54,373 nucleotides of DNA from CAZLYK01 sp964563495 (GCA_964563495.1 CAZLYK010000021.1:1-54373); one strand, 5' to 3'; shown: positions 1-8,860, numbered from the stretch's first letter. Translations and numbers: made by a program. The notes: generated from the sequence alone by a model not told the origin.

Positions 1-92
1 TAACACGATTTCTGCAGGATTAAACAGGATCAAAGACAAGGCAGCCCAAAATCCTGTTTAATCCTGCAGAAATCGTGTTAATCCTGTCTATT
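1..92. repeat. Palindromic intergenic repeat, copy 1 (type A loop)
   Basis: Two perfect 30-bp arms (1-30 and 51-80) face each other around a 20-bp loop (31-50). The right side continues into the family end ATCCTGTCTATTTT (81-94), directly next to the stop codon of the SDR gene. The matching left end lies outside the window. The loop starts CAAAGACAAGGCAG, as in the copy at 52893-52997. Confidence 0.9.
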
Positions 93-878
93 TTACATGG
101 TCGATTTGATCAGCCCGCCGTCGATCTGCAGGGAGACTCCGTTAAGATAGGCCGCGCGCTGAGAGGCCAGAAAAGCAACCACCTCTCCCACCTCTCTGGG
201 AGATCCGAGCCTTCTCAGCGGGATCTCGGCTGCAGCCTGAGCGAAATACTGTTCGAGCGTGATTCCGCGCTCCTTGACTCGCAAGTCGGCGATCGCATAT
301 TGACGATCGGTTAAAATGTGACCGGTCAAAATGGCGTTGACCGTGATCTGATCGGGTCCGAGCTGGTTGGCCATGGTCTTGGTCAGGGCTGAGAGGCCGG
401 CTCGCAGCGTGCTGGAGATTGTCAGCTCGTCTATTGGCTGCTTGGCGACCAGTGAGGTCAGATGAATAATCCTTCCGAATCGCCTCGCCTGCATTTGGGG
501 AATGACCAGACGAGAGAGCCTGACGACGTTCATGAGGGTCGACTCAACCCCCGCCAGCCACTGCTCATCGGTCAAATCCATAAACCGCCTGACCGGCGGC
601 CCGCCGGTATTGGTCACCAGGATATCGACCTGGCCGAAATGTTCAACCGTCAATTTGTGCCACTTCTCAAGCTCGGCTGCCTTTGAGACATCGGCCGTGA
701 CGGCCAGCACTTCGCCGTGGGCGGCGATCTGGTTACGAGCTCTGTCGAGTTCCTCCGAGCCGCGCGCGCAGATCGAGACACGACATCCTTCCTCCGCCAA
801 TGCCAGCGCGCAGGCCTTGCCCAACCCCCTGCTCGCGGCGGCGATCATGGCGACACTATTTTTGAGTTCCAGATCCAT
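93..878 (-). CDS. SDR-family protein, BKR-like, with non-canonical active site
   Basis: A Rossmann-fold short-chain dehydrogenase/reductase of 261 aa, normal length for classical SDRs. The cofactor loop near residues 14-20 reads AASRGLG instead of TGxxxGIG. The catalytic YxxxK pair is missing: in ISSTLRAGLSALTK, Ser155 and Arg159 sit where Tyr and Lys are expected. This matches the known beta-ketoacyl-ACP-reductase-like SDR group that lacks the full tetrad, so the substrate is unknown and the protein may not be a standard oxidoreductase. The C-terminal NGVSLQIDGG motif is present. The start is MDLELKN at 878. A longer reading frame runs upstream to 968, but its first 30 codons lie in the palindromic repeat at 888-984 (giving a NPVNPVY peptide) and are not credible as coding. 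The stop TAA touches the repeat at 1-92. Confidence 0.88.
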   Translation of the reverse strand: MDLELKNSVAMIAAASRGLGKACALALAEEGCRVSICARGSEELDRARNQIAAHGEVLAVTADVSKAAELEKWHKLTVEHFGQVDILVTNTGGPPVRRFMDLTDEQWLAGVESTLMNVVRLSRLVIPQMQARRFGRIIHLTSLVAKQPIDELTISSTLRAGLSALTKTMANQLGPDQITVNAILTGHILTDRQYAIADLRVKERGITLEQYFAQAAAEIPLRRLGSPREVGEVVAFLASQRAAYLNGVSLQIDGGLIKSTM

Positions 879-887
879 TGAATCAGA

Positions 888-984
888 AAGAAAATAGACA
901 GGATTGACGGGATTTTTGCAGGATTGAACAAGACGTTGTCTTGTCGAATCCTGCAAAAATCCCGTCAATCCTGTCTATTTTCTT
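888..984. repeat. Palindromic intergenic repeat, copy 2 (type B loop)
   Basis: Perfect 38-bp arms (888-925 and 947-984) start AAGAAAATAGACAGGA and end in the complementary TCCTGTCTATTTTCTT. The centre holds a second small palindrome, ACAAGAC-GTT-GTCTTGT. It lies between two minus-strand genes, a few bases after the stop codon of the TonB receptor. Inside each arm the heptamer CAGGATT or a close variant recurs at roughly 11-bp spacing. Confidence 0.95.
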
Positions 985-988
985 CTTT

Positions 989-3940
989 TTAGAAGTTGAA
1001 CCGCACCCCAAGCTCGATCTGACGCGCCGGCTGAGAGCTGCTGGAGCGCCCGAAGAACGGAGAGGTCAGAACACCACTATATTGGTTATAGTTGACCTTG
1101 TTGAATAGATTGGTGATCTGAGCCGAGAAGGTCAGGCTGTAGCGTGATGACTCCAGGCCGCCGCCTCCGAATGGGCCTCCGCCCATCCCCGGACCACCCG
1201 GACCGCCAAAACCCACCATTCTTCCGCCGCCGCCTCCGCCCCCGCCGCCTCGGCCACCACCACCACCACCGCCACCGCCTCCACGACCACCACCCCCACC
1301 CTGGGCCTGAGCCTGGGCGGATCCGTTTCTCTTGCCGAAACCGAAGGTTTTGCTGAAGTTGGTATTGACCGAGAAGGCGCTCGGGCCGATCGCCTTCACG
1401 CCATTCGGGTAGTTAGCCGTCAGGTAATCACGAATCTGAACCGGCAGCAATGAATAGAGGCTGGAAGGCAGATCGGAGTTGCGATTGATCCCAGCCGGCC
1501 GGTCGTTGATCGCCGTGTCGAAGTTGTCGTCGCGCCCGGTCGTGATATTGAACGGCGCGCCCGAGTTCGCCCTGATCATGGTGAAGAGACGGATTTGATG
1601 CGGCAGGTTGACCGATCCTCCGAAGAAGACGAAGTGACGCCGATCGGTGAATGCCGGCCCCCATTCCGGGCGCAGGTCATAATTATTGGCCGGCGTGGAG
1701 AGCGAGCTGTCGGAATCGCTGCGCGTCCACGAAAGCGTGTAATTGCCGAAGAAGGTGAGGCGCTGTCCCATGCGCCGATTCAACCCAATGATGATGCCGT
1801 GATAGACCGATTTGGCCGATGATTCGATCTCGAAGATATTGCCCTGATCCGGATTCGGCCTGACCAGTGTGTCCGGGAACGGCGCATTGATGTTGCGCGT
1901 GCGGAACTGATTGATGCCTTTGGTGTAAATGTAAGTGACCGTTCCGATCAACCCTTTGGGCAGTTGCTGCTCGAGGCTCAAATTGAGGTTCATCGAGTAA
2001 GGCGCCTTGAGGTTCGGATCGAGCGTTCTCAGAATGGTGTTCTGAACCAGAATATCCGGATTCCCGACGAAAGGATCGGGGTACGCCGCGTTACGAATGA
2101 CGATGCTCTTTTGGGTCACCCCGTCATAGCGGAGCGTGTTCTCGTACAGGTTGTTGGTCAAACGACTGTAGAAGAGCCCACCGCCGCCGCGGATAGTCGT
2201 CTTGCGGCTCTTGAACGGAGACCAGGCGATCCCGAGGCGTGGAGAAAAGTTGTTTTTGTCCTGGAGCCGGCTCTGAAACTCGTGTCGCAGACCGAGCGAG
2301 AGCGTAAACGACGGGGTCAACCGAATGTCATCCTGAACAAACCAGCCGGCGCGATAGATGTTGTAGCGAAGCAGCGGGTCACCCTGGTTGATTGTGAACT
2401 GGGTCGCGCGCGCCAGAGGCGAAGTCGGATCTTCAACCGCGCGGCGGTATTGATCCAAACTGGTAAAGGTGTAGGTACCGTTAAAGTTGCTGGCGCTCAG
2501 GTCGCGCACGTCGTCGTACTCGAACTGGAAACCTCCCTTGACCGTGTGCTTCTTGAGCGTGATGGTCAGATAATCCTGGTATTCCAGACCGAAGGTGCGG
2601 CTCTCATTCGGGCAGCACGAAGACCCGCCGCCCATGAATGAATCGAGCACATTGATCGAGCGCCCCTGCGTCTTGGCTAATTGATTGGACTTCTCCTGCT
2701 CGAGTTCGAGGCGAGACTCGTGAATCATCCGAGAATTGATGATGAACGTCTCGGTTAAACGGATCGTGTGATTTGAGTTCTCACGTGTCGAACCGCGCTC
2801 GGGCAGCAGGAAATTGGCGGTCCCTCCGCCCCCTCCTCCACCGCCGCCAAATCCCCCCCCGCCAAAACCACCACCGAACCCTCCAAAACCGCCTCCAATC
2901 GAGGCGAATTCGGTGTTGTCCGAATTGGATTCACGGTAGTTATAACTGAGATTCAAGGTGTTTCGGTTATTAAGCAGGTAGTCGAAGCGCCCACCGAGGA
3001 AGAGGCTCTTGCTGATGATCGGCACGTTGGCGGCAAAAGGCCCATTCAGAGTCGTGGCGAAAGTGTTGGAGCTGCCGTCGGTCGTATTGCGATCCCCGAA
3101 GAACGTGAACGACATCTTCTTTTTGATCAATGGCCCGCCGAAGTTGAACGAGTATCGCTCCTGTCCAAAATCCGGACGGGTTAAGGCAAAAGAATTTCTG
3201 GCGTCCAGGACGGCATTGCGGGCGTTGAGCCCGAAGCTGCCTCGCCATTGATCATTGCCGGGCTTGGTGATGATCTCGATCCGGCTGAAACCGGGACGAT
3301 CGAATTCCGCCGAGAATGGATTCTGATTGATTCTGATTTGAGCGATAGCGTCCCGCGGAGGCAATCGCCCGCCGCTGAAACCGTCAACGTAGATTTGGGC
3401 GCCGCCCTGGCCTCCCTGACCGCCCCCTGCCGCCGGACCAGCCAGCGATTGCAGGAAATCACGCAATTCGTCCTCGTTTTCGGGAAGATTTTTGATGAAG
3501 TCCTCGCCGAGGATGGTCGCGTTCATGTTCTGATCGGGTTCGGTCGAGACCGTCGTCGCGTTGGCGGCCACGTCTTCAATGATATTGACCGTCGCCACGG
3601 CCAGGGTGATCACCAGCGGTTGATTGGCGACCGGAATCTTGAGGTCATTGACCAGATAAGTCTGAAATCCGCTGAACGCGCTGCTCAAGGTGTAGGCGCC
3701 GGGCGGGATGTTGGCAATCGTGAACTCGCCGTTATAATTGGTCTTGGCGGTTCTCTGCTTGCCGTCCTTGCCGGTCAGAATGATCTCGGCGTTTGGAATC
3801 ACGGCCCCAACTTCATCGACCACCTGACCACGAAGCACGGTATTCTGCGCGAAGACTGCCGAGGCCAGTAAAAGGGTGGCCAGTAAAATTGAGAGCGATT
3901 GAGCCGCTCTTTTGATTGGTTGATTTTCTTTTTTGCTCAC
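989..3940 (-). CDS. TonB-dependent receptor with carboxypeptidase regulatory-like N-terminal domain (Oar-like)
   Basis: An outer-membrane beta-barrel protein of about 983 aa, probably taking up an oligosaccharide or other large ligand. After the signal peptide (hydrophobic SLSILLATLLLASAVFA followed by Q) comes an Ig-like carboxypeptidase-regulatory domain (RGQVVDEVGAVIPNAEI, then NGEFTIANIPPGAYTL), then a plug-like part and a long barrel ending in aromatic RQIELGVRFNF, the usual outer-membrane C-terminus with terminal Phe. Two low-complexity glycine tracts interrupt the barrel: one encoded at about 2815-2900 and a longer Gly/Arg tract at about 1165-1315. Start: GTG at 3940 has a strong GGAGAAGG Shine-Dalgarno a few bases upstream; ATG at 3952 is the alternative. 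Codons further upstream include a short tandem duplication (AGCTTGTTAGGC) and are unlikely to be coding. The family is known from acidobacterial and myxobacterial genomes; the ligand cannot be told from the sequence. Confidence 0.92.
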   Translation of the reverse strand: MSKKENQPIKRAAQSLSILLATLLLASAVFAQNTVLRGQVVDEVGAVIPNAEIILTGKDGKQRTAKTNYNGEFTIANIPPGAYTLSSAFSGFQTYLVNDLKIPVANQPLVITLAVATVNIIEDVAANATTVSTEPDQNMNATILGEDFIKNLPENEDELRDFLQSLAGPAAGGGQGGQGGAQIYVDGFSGGRLPPRDAIAQIRINQNPFSAEFDRPGFSRIEIITKPGNDQWRGSFGLNARNAVLDARNSFALTRPDFGQERYSFNFGGPLIKKKMSFTFFGDRNTTDGSSNTFATTLNGPFAANVPIISKSLFLGGRFDYLLNNRNTLNLSYNYRESNSDNTEFASIGGGFGGFGGGFGGGGFGGGGGGGGGTANFLLPERGSTRENSNHTIRLTETFIINSRMIHESRLELEQEKSNQLAKTQGRSINVLDSFMGGGSSCCPNESRTFGLEYQDYLTITLKKHTVKGGFQFEYDDVRDLSASNFNGTYTFTSLDQYRRAVEDPTSPLARATQFTINQGDPLLRYNIYRAGWFVQDDIRLTPSFTLSLGLRHEFQSRLQDKNNFSPRLGIAWSPFKSRKTTIRGGGGLFYSRLTNNLYENTLRYDGVTQKSIVIRNAAYPDPFVGNPDILVQNTILRTLDPNLKAPYSMNLNLSLEQQLPKGLIGTVTYIYTKGINQFRTRNINAPFPDTLVRPNPDQGNIFEIESSAKSVYHGIIIGLNRRMGQRLTFFGNYTLSWTRSDSDSSLSTPANNYDLRPEWGPAFTDRRHFVFFGGSVNLPHQIRLFTMIRANSGAPFNITTGRDDNFDTAINDRPAGINRNSDLPSSLYSLLPVQIRDYLTANYPNGVKAIGPSAFSVNTNFSKTFGFGKRNGSAQAQAQGGGGGRGGGGGGGGGGRGGGGGGGGGRMVGFGGPGGPGMGGGPFGGGGLESSRYSLTFSAQITNLFNKVNYNQYSGVLTSPFFGRSSSSQPARQIELGVRFNF

Positions 3941-4295
3941 ATCCTTCTCCATCAGCTTGTTAGGCTCCATAAGCTTGTTAGGCCCATCCGGGTATCGTTG
4001 ATTGATTGCGTTATCGTGTAGACCTGATTGACATTTAAGGTGATTCAACCCACACACCACGCTCACTTTGATAGACGAACCCTCTTGGAACCCAGTTTCA
4101 AAAAAAATCGGCGCTGGGAGATTTTAGTTTATGCTCGAGCAAGCAGGTGGATAGACAATAGACGCTTAAGGTTAGAAGAATTCGACCTCCAGCCCGTCCC
4201 GATTGACACATAGAAGCCTTTCACGTAGCTTATCGGCTGAGTTTAGCTACCGTACACCAGTCAAGACCATCACCGGGAAAAATCGGGAGAAAAAA
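3941..4295. other. Divergent intergenic region between TonB receptor and dehydratase
   Basis: About 355 bp without a convincing gene. It holds the putative divergent promoters. Visible are an imperfect tandem duplication around 3953-3990 (AGCTTGTTAGGC twice), an AT-rich stretch near 4100-4130 and a promoter-like pair at 4203-4231. Reading frames entering from both sides lack family similarity here. Confidence 0.6.
4203..4231 (+). promoter_or_regulatory. Candidate sigma70 promoter for the dehydratase gene
   Basis: TTGACA at 4203-4208 is followed after exactly 17 bp by TAGCTT at 4226-4231. This would start transcription near 4238, upstream of the GTG start at 4296. It also argues against the earlier in-frame TTG at 4203 as a start codon. 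Only the -35 box is a perfect match; the call is from pattern alone. Confidence 0.4.
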
Positions 4296-6470
4296 GTGGC
4301 TGAGTTTATTCGCATCACCAGCGGAGAGAACCCTTATCAGCGCGAAGTCCAGGGCAAAGCCAACGAGCCGATCACCGTCGCCGCACTGCTCGATCGCAGC
4401 CGTGCTCTGCTCGGGATTCGCGATCTGGAATACTCGCTTGATTCGATCTATGACCGCTTGGAGTTCAACGCGCCGCGGGTTGCGATCATCGGCGGCTCGC
4501 CCGATCATCCGGCGCACATCATGGATTACGAGACTCAGGCGCGGGCCGCTATCCGCATCTGGCAGAACGGCGGCGTGCCCTTCGCCTTCTCGACCCCGGT
4601 GCTCTGCGATGGGACTGCGCAATCGAACACCGGCATGTGCTACTCGCTCCAATCGCGAAATGCGATGACCGAGATGATCGTCAATCAGATGGAGGCCCAA
4701 TCCTACCACGGAGCGTTCGTCATCCAGGGATGCGATAAACAGCCGCTCGCGGCAGTGGCCGCGCTCGCCGCCCTGGATGTCACCAAAAGAGCGCGGGGTG
4801 ACGCTCCGGTATTCGCGACCTTTGCGCCGGCCCACGTGCTCAAAGGCGGGACGATCCCCGACGATTTACGCAGCGAGATAGAAGCGGTCGCCAAAAAAGC
4901 CGAGGCGATCGATCACGGTGAGATCGCAGACGACCTGCGCGACGCATTGGCGTACGTCCTGCAATGTTCGTCCAACACCCAATTCCAGGGTGTCTTCATT
5001 CGCGCGGTCGCCGCGGGCATGATAACCCACGGGCAGCACAAGGATTTCGAAAAACGGCTCGCCGTTCACACTTGCGACGGCAAGGGGGGCATCTGCGCTT
5101 TTAACGGGACCGGCAATTCATCACGCCACGTCGTCTCGGCGTTGGGTCTGGTTCACCCCGCGCTCGAACTGCTCACGTCGCCACCCAACCAGGAACAGGT
5201 CAATCGCGCAATCGATGCGCTCTTCTCCTTCTGCAACAATCCGGACTATTCGGTCTCGGAGGTGGTCAAAGCCAATATCGAAAACGCGATTCGCGTTCAT
5301 TCGACAACCGGCGGATCGACCAACCTCATGATGCATCTGGTTTCGGGATTCATCCACGCCGGCGTCAACTTCTCGATCTGGGATTATGACCGAATCCGGC
5401 GGGAGTATCCGATCCCGGATCTGTTCGATTACAGCCTGACTCAGGGCCGGACGATCTTCGAGCTGGCTGAACAATGCTGCGCCGGGCAGATCCGCGGAAT
5501 GGAGACGGTGATCTATGAATTGAAGCGCAACGGGACGCCGATGGAACTGGATGCGCCAACGGCGACCGGCTCGACCTGGCGTGAGCGAATGGCCGATCCG
5601 GACGGTCTGTCAGCGGAAGGCGTGACCAGGAATCCGATCATCCTCAGCCGCCCCCGACGGTCGATCAGTGGGATCGATGTGTTGACCGGCAACTTCTTTG
5701 AATCGGCGGTAGTCAAGATCAGCGGCATGTCGGACGCGCAGCTGGACGAGTTCGACGCCAAACTGGCGGTCGCGCTCTATTTTGAAAACGAGGACGACGC
5801 AAATGCCCGGCTGCTTGAATCGGGATACCTCGATTCGATCAAGCACCACGAAGAGATCACGGATACCGATCTGCTCCGCATCTACCAATCCAATACAAAG
5901 CAGGAGGCCGGCCCTCAGGTTCTTGCCATGTCACGCCAAGCCCTCTTCGATCATCTGCTCCACCAAGGGCTGATCAAGTTCGTGGTCGTCATCAGCGGGC
6001 AGGGGCCCGAAGCCTACGGCATGCCCGAAATGTTCACCCCGATGCAGCATATCAACGCCAACCGGCATTTGAAGAAGCTCGCCATGGTTTTGACTGATGG
6101 ACGCTATTCGGGTGTGAGCTACGGCGCGGCGATAGGCCACATCACTCCGGAAGCCAAACGCGGCGGAGGCATCCTCTACCTCCAAACCGGCGATCTGTTG
6201 CAGACAAACCTGCGCGCGCGGAAGATTGTCCTGATCGACCGGGCGGCATTGCGTGAACGCGGCGAGGTGGTTGAATATTCGGGTAATCTGGCGGATCAAC
6301 GAAACGAACTGGGGGCGGAGCGTCTGCGCCGGATCAATTATCGATTGCAGGCGATTGCGCCGACCAACCGCATGCGGGACGTGACCGATGCAGCCCACGG
6401 CGTCGCGCCGGCATCGGTCGCGGAATCCGCGCTCCAGCCTTTTCTGGAATTCGCCAATCGCTATCTTTGA
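4296..6470 (+). CDS. IlvD/Edd-family dehydratase (sugar-acid or dihydroxy-acid dehydratase)
   Basis: An Fe-S dehydratase of 724 aa that should remove water from a 2,3-dihydroxy acid or aldonate to give a 2-keto-3-deoxy acid. The three cluster cysteines are visible: C104 in CDGTAQSNTG, C146 in GCDKQP (with Lys148 as the metal-site lysine) and C267 in CAFNGTGNS. The base/nucleophile serine is Ser605 in DGRYSG, followed by the family-typical IGHITPEA. It is longer than usual members (about 560-660 aa), with the extra length mainly in the middle (residues about 340-550). Start GTG at 4296 follows GGGAGA; earlier in-frame starts would overlap the candidate promoter. Neighbouring DegT, Gfo/Idh and the uronate genes further on suggest carbohydrate-acid catabolism. 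The exact substrate is not identifiable. Confidence 0.88.
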   Translation: MAEFIRITSGENPYQREVQGKANEPITVAALLDRSRALLGIRDLEYSLDSIYDRLEFNAPRVAIIGGSPDHPAHIMDYETQARAAIRIWQNGGVPFAFSTPVLCDGTAQSNTGMCYSLQSRNAMTEMIVNQMEAQSYHGAFVIQGCDKQPLAAVAALAALDVTKRARGDAPVFATFAPAHVLKGGTIPDDLRSEIEAVAKKAEAIDHGEIADDLRDALAYVLQCSSNTQFQGVFIRAVAAGMITHGQHKDFEKRLAVHTCDGKGGICAFNGTGNSSRHVVSALGLVHPALELLTSPPNQEQVNRAIDALFSFCNNPDYSVSEVVKANIENAIRVHSTTGGSTNLMMHLVSGFIHAGVNFSIWDYDRIRREYPIPDLFDYSLTQGRTIFELAEQCCAGQIRGMETVIYELKRNGTPMELDAPTATGSTWRERMADPDGLSAEGVTRNPIILSRPRRSISGIDVLTGNFFESAVVKISGMSDAQLDEFDAKLAVALYFENEDDANARLLESGYLDSIKHHEEITDTDLLRIYQSNTKQEAGPQVLAMSRQALFDHLLHQGLIKFVVVISGQGPEAYGMPEMFTPMQHINANRHLKKLAMVLTDGRYSGVSYGAAIGHITPEAKRGGGILYLQTGDLLQTNLRARKIVLIDRAALRERGEVVEYSGNLADQRNELGAERLRRINYRLQAIAPTNRMRDVTDAAHGVAPASVAESALQPFLEFANRYL

Positions 6471-6478
6471 AACGATTG

Positions 6479-6514
6479 CCGATACTCGCGAGCGCGAGCG
6501 CTCGCGAGTATCGG
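6479..6514. promoter_or_regulatory. Perfect 16-bp stem-loop in the leader of the hydrolase gene
   Basis: CCGATACTCGCGAGCG (6479-6494), a 4-base loop, then CGCTCGCGAGTATCGG (6499-6514). It starts 8 bp after the dehydratase stop and ends directly before the Shine-Dalgarno GGAGGAG of the next gene. It has no T-run, so it is not a classical terminator. It could stabilise the upstream mRNA, modulate translation, or be a small mobile palindrome. Confidence 0.7.
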
Positions 6515-6528
6515 CGGAGGAGCTAACC

Positions 6529-7440
6529 ATGAAACTGACCTTGCTTATGATGGCTATGGCATCATTGTCCATTTCACTGGCGTCGGTCGTAGCCGCGGAT
6601 AACGATCTTGAAAAACGCGTTGAGCACGGCTATGCCGACAGCAACGGCGTCAAAATTCACTATGCCGCACTCGGCTCCAAATCGGCTCCGCTGATCGTCA
6701 TGATCCACGGTTTCCCCGATTACTGGTATTCATGGCGCGACCAGATGGATGCCCTCTCAAAAGACTACTACGTCGTCGCGATCGACCAGCGAGGATACAA
6801 TCTGAGCGACAAACCCAAGGGCGTGGAGAATTACGACATGCGGCTGCTGATCGGCGATGTCGCGGCCGTGGTCAAGCATCTGGGCCGTGAAAAAGCGATC
6901 ATCGTCGGACACGACTGGGGCGGAGCCGTCGCCTGGGGTTTAGCCATGTCGATGCCACAAATGGTTGATAAACTGATCATTCTCAATTTGCCGCACCCGC
7001 GCGGTCTATCGCGTGAGCTGGCCAATAATCCGCAGCAGCAGAAGAACAGCCAATACGCCCGCAACTTCCAGCAGCCCGACTCCCACAAGACGATCAAGGT
7101 CGAGCAACTATTGGGATGGGTCAAGGACCCCGAAGCCAAGCAGAAATATCTCGAAGCTTTCAATCGCTCGGACCTGGAAGCCATGCTCAACTATTACAAA
7201 CGAAATTACCCGCGAGAGCCGTACAAGGAAGACACCTCACCTGTGGTCAAAATCAAGATGCCGGTCCTCATGATTCACGGGCTCGATGATTGGGCTTTGC
7301 TGCCCGGAGCGCTCAACAATACCTGGGAATGGATGGAAAAAGACCTGACCCTGGTGACGATCCCTGGGTCCGGCCATTTCGTACAGCAGGACGCATCGGA
7401 GATGGTTACCCGTTCGATCAGGATGTGGCTGAGCAGGTAA
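6529..7440 (+). CDS. Secreted alpha/beta hydrolase, epoxide hydrolase/dehalogenase type
   Basis: A 303-aa protein with a signal peptide (MKLTLLMMAMASLSISLASVVAA), so probably periplasmic. The oxyanion motif HGFP is at residues 60-63. The nucleophile elbow GHDWGG carries Asp129, which places it with epoxide hydrolases and haloalkane dehalogenases rather than serine esterases. The acid is probably Asp253 or Asp254 in GLDDWALLP, and the catalytic His283 is in GSGHFVQQD. A cap domain lies between residues about 150 and 245. ATG 6529 is chosen because GGAGGAG precedes it and the signal peptide starts there; longer upstream reading would include the stem-loop. It may be co-transcribed with the dehydratase (58 bp gap). 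Confidence 0.9.
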   Translation: MKLTLLMMAMASLSISLASVVAADNDLEKRVEHGYADSNGVKIHYAALGSKSAPLIVMIHGFPDYWYSWRDQMDALSKDYYVVAIDQRGYNLSDKPKGVENYDMRLLIGDVAAVVKHLGREKAIIVGHDWGGAVAWGLAMSMPQMVDKLIILNLPHPRGLSRELANNPQQQKNSQYARNFQQPDSHKTIKVEQLLGWVKDPEAKQKYLEAFNRSDLEAMLNYYKRNYPREPYKEDTSPVVKIKMPVLMIHGLDDWALLPGALNNTWEWMEKDLTLVTIPGSGHFVQQDASEMVTRSIRMWLSR

Positions 7441-7446
7441 AAATAA

Positions 7447-7506
7447 TAGGCAGGATTAACAGGATTTTTGCGAGCTTTCCTCAATCAATCCGGTTTAATC
7501 CTGTCC
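7447..7506. repeat. Degenerate copy of the palindromic repeat, copy 3
   Basis: ATAGGCAGGATTAACAGGATTTTTGC on the left and CGGTTTAATCCTGTCCATG on the right still match the family ends, but the arms have diverged. It starts within a few bases of the hydrolase stop codon and fills the gap to the DegT gene. Confidence 0.75.
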
Positions 7507-7513
7507 ATGACCT

Positions 7514-8809
7514 ATGAGATTAGCGATTCGGGGAGGAGATCCGGTCAGGGCGACGCCCTTCACCGCTTGGCCGATCTATGACCGGCGAGAGGCTGATGGC
7601 CTGCAAAGCGTGCTCGAAAGCCGGAATTGGGGAGGTTATCCCTGCCCCAATGACCTGGCGCGGGAGTTCGGCCGAAGGTTTGCGGCGCATCACACGGCGA
7701 GTTACGGCGTGGCGGTGGCCAATGGCACAGTCTCGCTGGAACTGGCGCTCAAAGGCGCGGGCATTGGACCCGGCGATGAGGTGATCGTGCCGGCTTACAC
7801 CTGGGAAGGGACCGCGGCGGCAGTCCTGTTTACCGGTGCCGTCCCGGTCTTTGTCGACGTCGATCCCGAGACGTATTGCCTCGATGCGGCCTTGATAGAG
7901 GCCGCCGTGACCGAGCGCACGCGGGCGATCATCCCGGTTCACCTGGGTTTTCGCTTTGCCGATATGGACGCGATTATGGATCTCGCCGGCAAGCGGGGGC
8001 TGTTTGTGCTTGAAGATTGCGCGCACGCTCACGGTGGTCGATGGCGCGATCGCGGAGCGGGTTCGATCGGGCACGCGGGCAGCTTCTCTTTTCAGACGAG
8101 CAAACTCATGACCGCGGGCGAGGGCGGGATCGTGATCACCAGCAATATCGACCTGGCTGACCAGGTGATTCGCCTGGCGAACTGTGGCCGCCCACCTCGC
8201 CGTGAGACACGTGGTCAACCTGTGCTGGGCCACAACTACCGGATGACCGAATTTCAGGCGGCGGTGCTGCTGGCCCAGCTCGAACGCCTGGATGAGCAGA
8301 CCGAATTGCGCGAGCGAAACACCGGCCGCCTCGAGGATGGGCTCAAACAGGTCACCGGGATTTCCCTGCTCTCTCGCGATCAACGCATCACCAGACAGGC
8401 GAGTTATCATTATGTCTTCAGGTTTCACTCGGCGGAATTCGGCGGGATTCACCGAAATGCCTTCGTCGCAGCACTCAAAGCCGAGGGAGTTCCATGCGAC
8501 GGCCGATTCTATGAGGCCGTCTATAAATCATCACTCTTCGAGTTCGCCAATCAGATGTATCCGGCGTGGGCGCAGAATAAACGTGTTTTCGACTGCCCCG
8601 TCGCCGAGCGAGCCGGTTACGAAGAGTCGGTCTGGTTGCCGCATCAGCTCTTCCTCGGAAAAGAGAGCGACGTTGACGACGTCTTGACTGCGATCGAGAA
8701 GATCAGGTCAAACGTCTCTGAGCTGATCGATTTTGACGATGAGCGAATTCGGATCCAGGCGATGTCGCGCGCTCAAAGGGCTCTGCTCGAATCGAAGCCA
8801 CCTTATTAA
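7514..8809 (+). CDS. DegT/DnrJ/EryC1/StrS-family PLP-dependent aminotransferase
   Basis: A fold-type I PLP enzyme of 431 aa, slightly longer than typical sugar aminotransferases (about 370-400 aa). The Schiff-base lysine is Lys197 in FQTSKLMTAGEGG. The family patterns VANGTVSLELALKGAGIGPGDEV and EDCAHAHGG are clear. These enzymes transfer an amino group to keto-sugars, usually in cell-surface sugar or antibiotic synthesis; in acidobacteria and planctomycetes they often sit beside Gfo/Idh oxidoreductases, as here. Start ATG 7514 lies just after a degenerate palindromic repeat and has no good Shine-Dalgarno. The stop TAA runs into the repeat at 8809. Confidence 0.9.
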   Translation: MRLAIRGGDPVRATPFTAWPIYDRREADGLQSVLESRNWGGYPCPNDLAREFGRRFAAHHTASYGVAVANGTVSLELALKGAGIGPGDEVIVPAYTWEGTAAAVLFTGAVPVFVDVDPETYCLDAALIEAAVTERTRAIIPVHLGFRFADMDAIMDLAGKRGLFVLEDCAHAHGGRWRDRGAGSIGHAGSFSFQTSKLMTAGEGGIVITSNIDLADQVIRLANCGRPPRRETRGQPVLGHNYRMTEFQAAVLLAQLERLDEQTELRERNTGRLEDGLKQVTGISLLSRDQRITRQASYHYVFRFHSAEFGGIHRNAFVAALKAEGVPCDGRFYEAVYKSSLFEFANQMYPAWAQNKRVFDCPVAERAGYEESVWLPHQLFLGKESDVDDVLTAIEKIRSNVSELIDFDDERIRIQAMSRAQRALLESKPPY

Positions 8810-8858
8810 AATAGACAGGATTTACGGGATTGATGCCGGATTAAACAGGATCAAAGAC
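8809..8858. repeat. Half copy of the palindromic repeat, copy 4
   Basis: AATAGACAGGATTTACGGGA followed by GCCGGATTAAACAGGATCAAAGAC: only the left arm and the start of the type A loop are present, with no right arm. It overlaps the DegT stop codon by one base and ends directly before the ATG of the Gfo/Idh gene, so it forms that gene's whole leader. Confidence 0.85.
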
Positions 8859-8860
8859 CA

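Noticed and set aside
888..968. An N-terminal extension of the SDR gene reading through the repeat
   Set aside because: The codons come from the palindromic repeat (NPVNPVY-like peptide) and the fold begins at MDLELKN; the start at 878 is sufficient.
1165..1315. Tandem repeats at the CCN-rich stretch as a CRISPR or satellite
   Set aside because: It is an in-frame poly-glycine tract within the receptor gene.
1964..3871. Long open frames antisense to the TonB receptor
   Set aside because: They are shadows of a GC-rich coding sequence: no ribosome binding sites, no recognisable domain, biased low-complexity composition.
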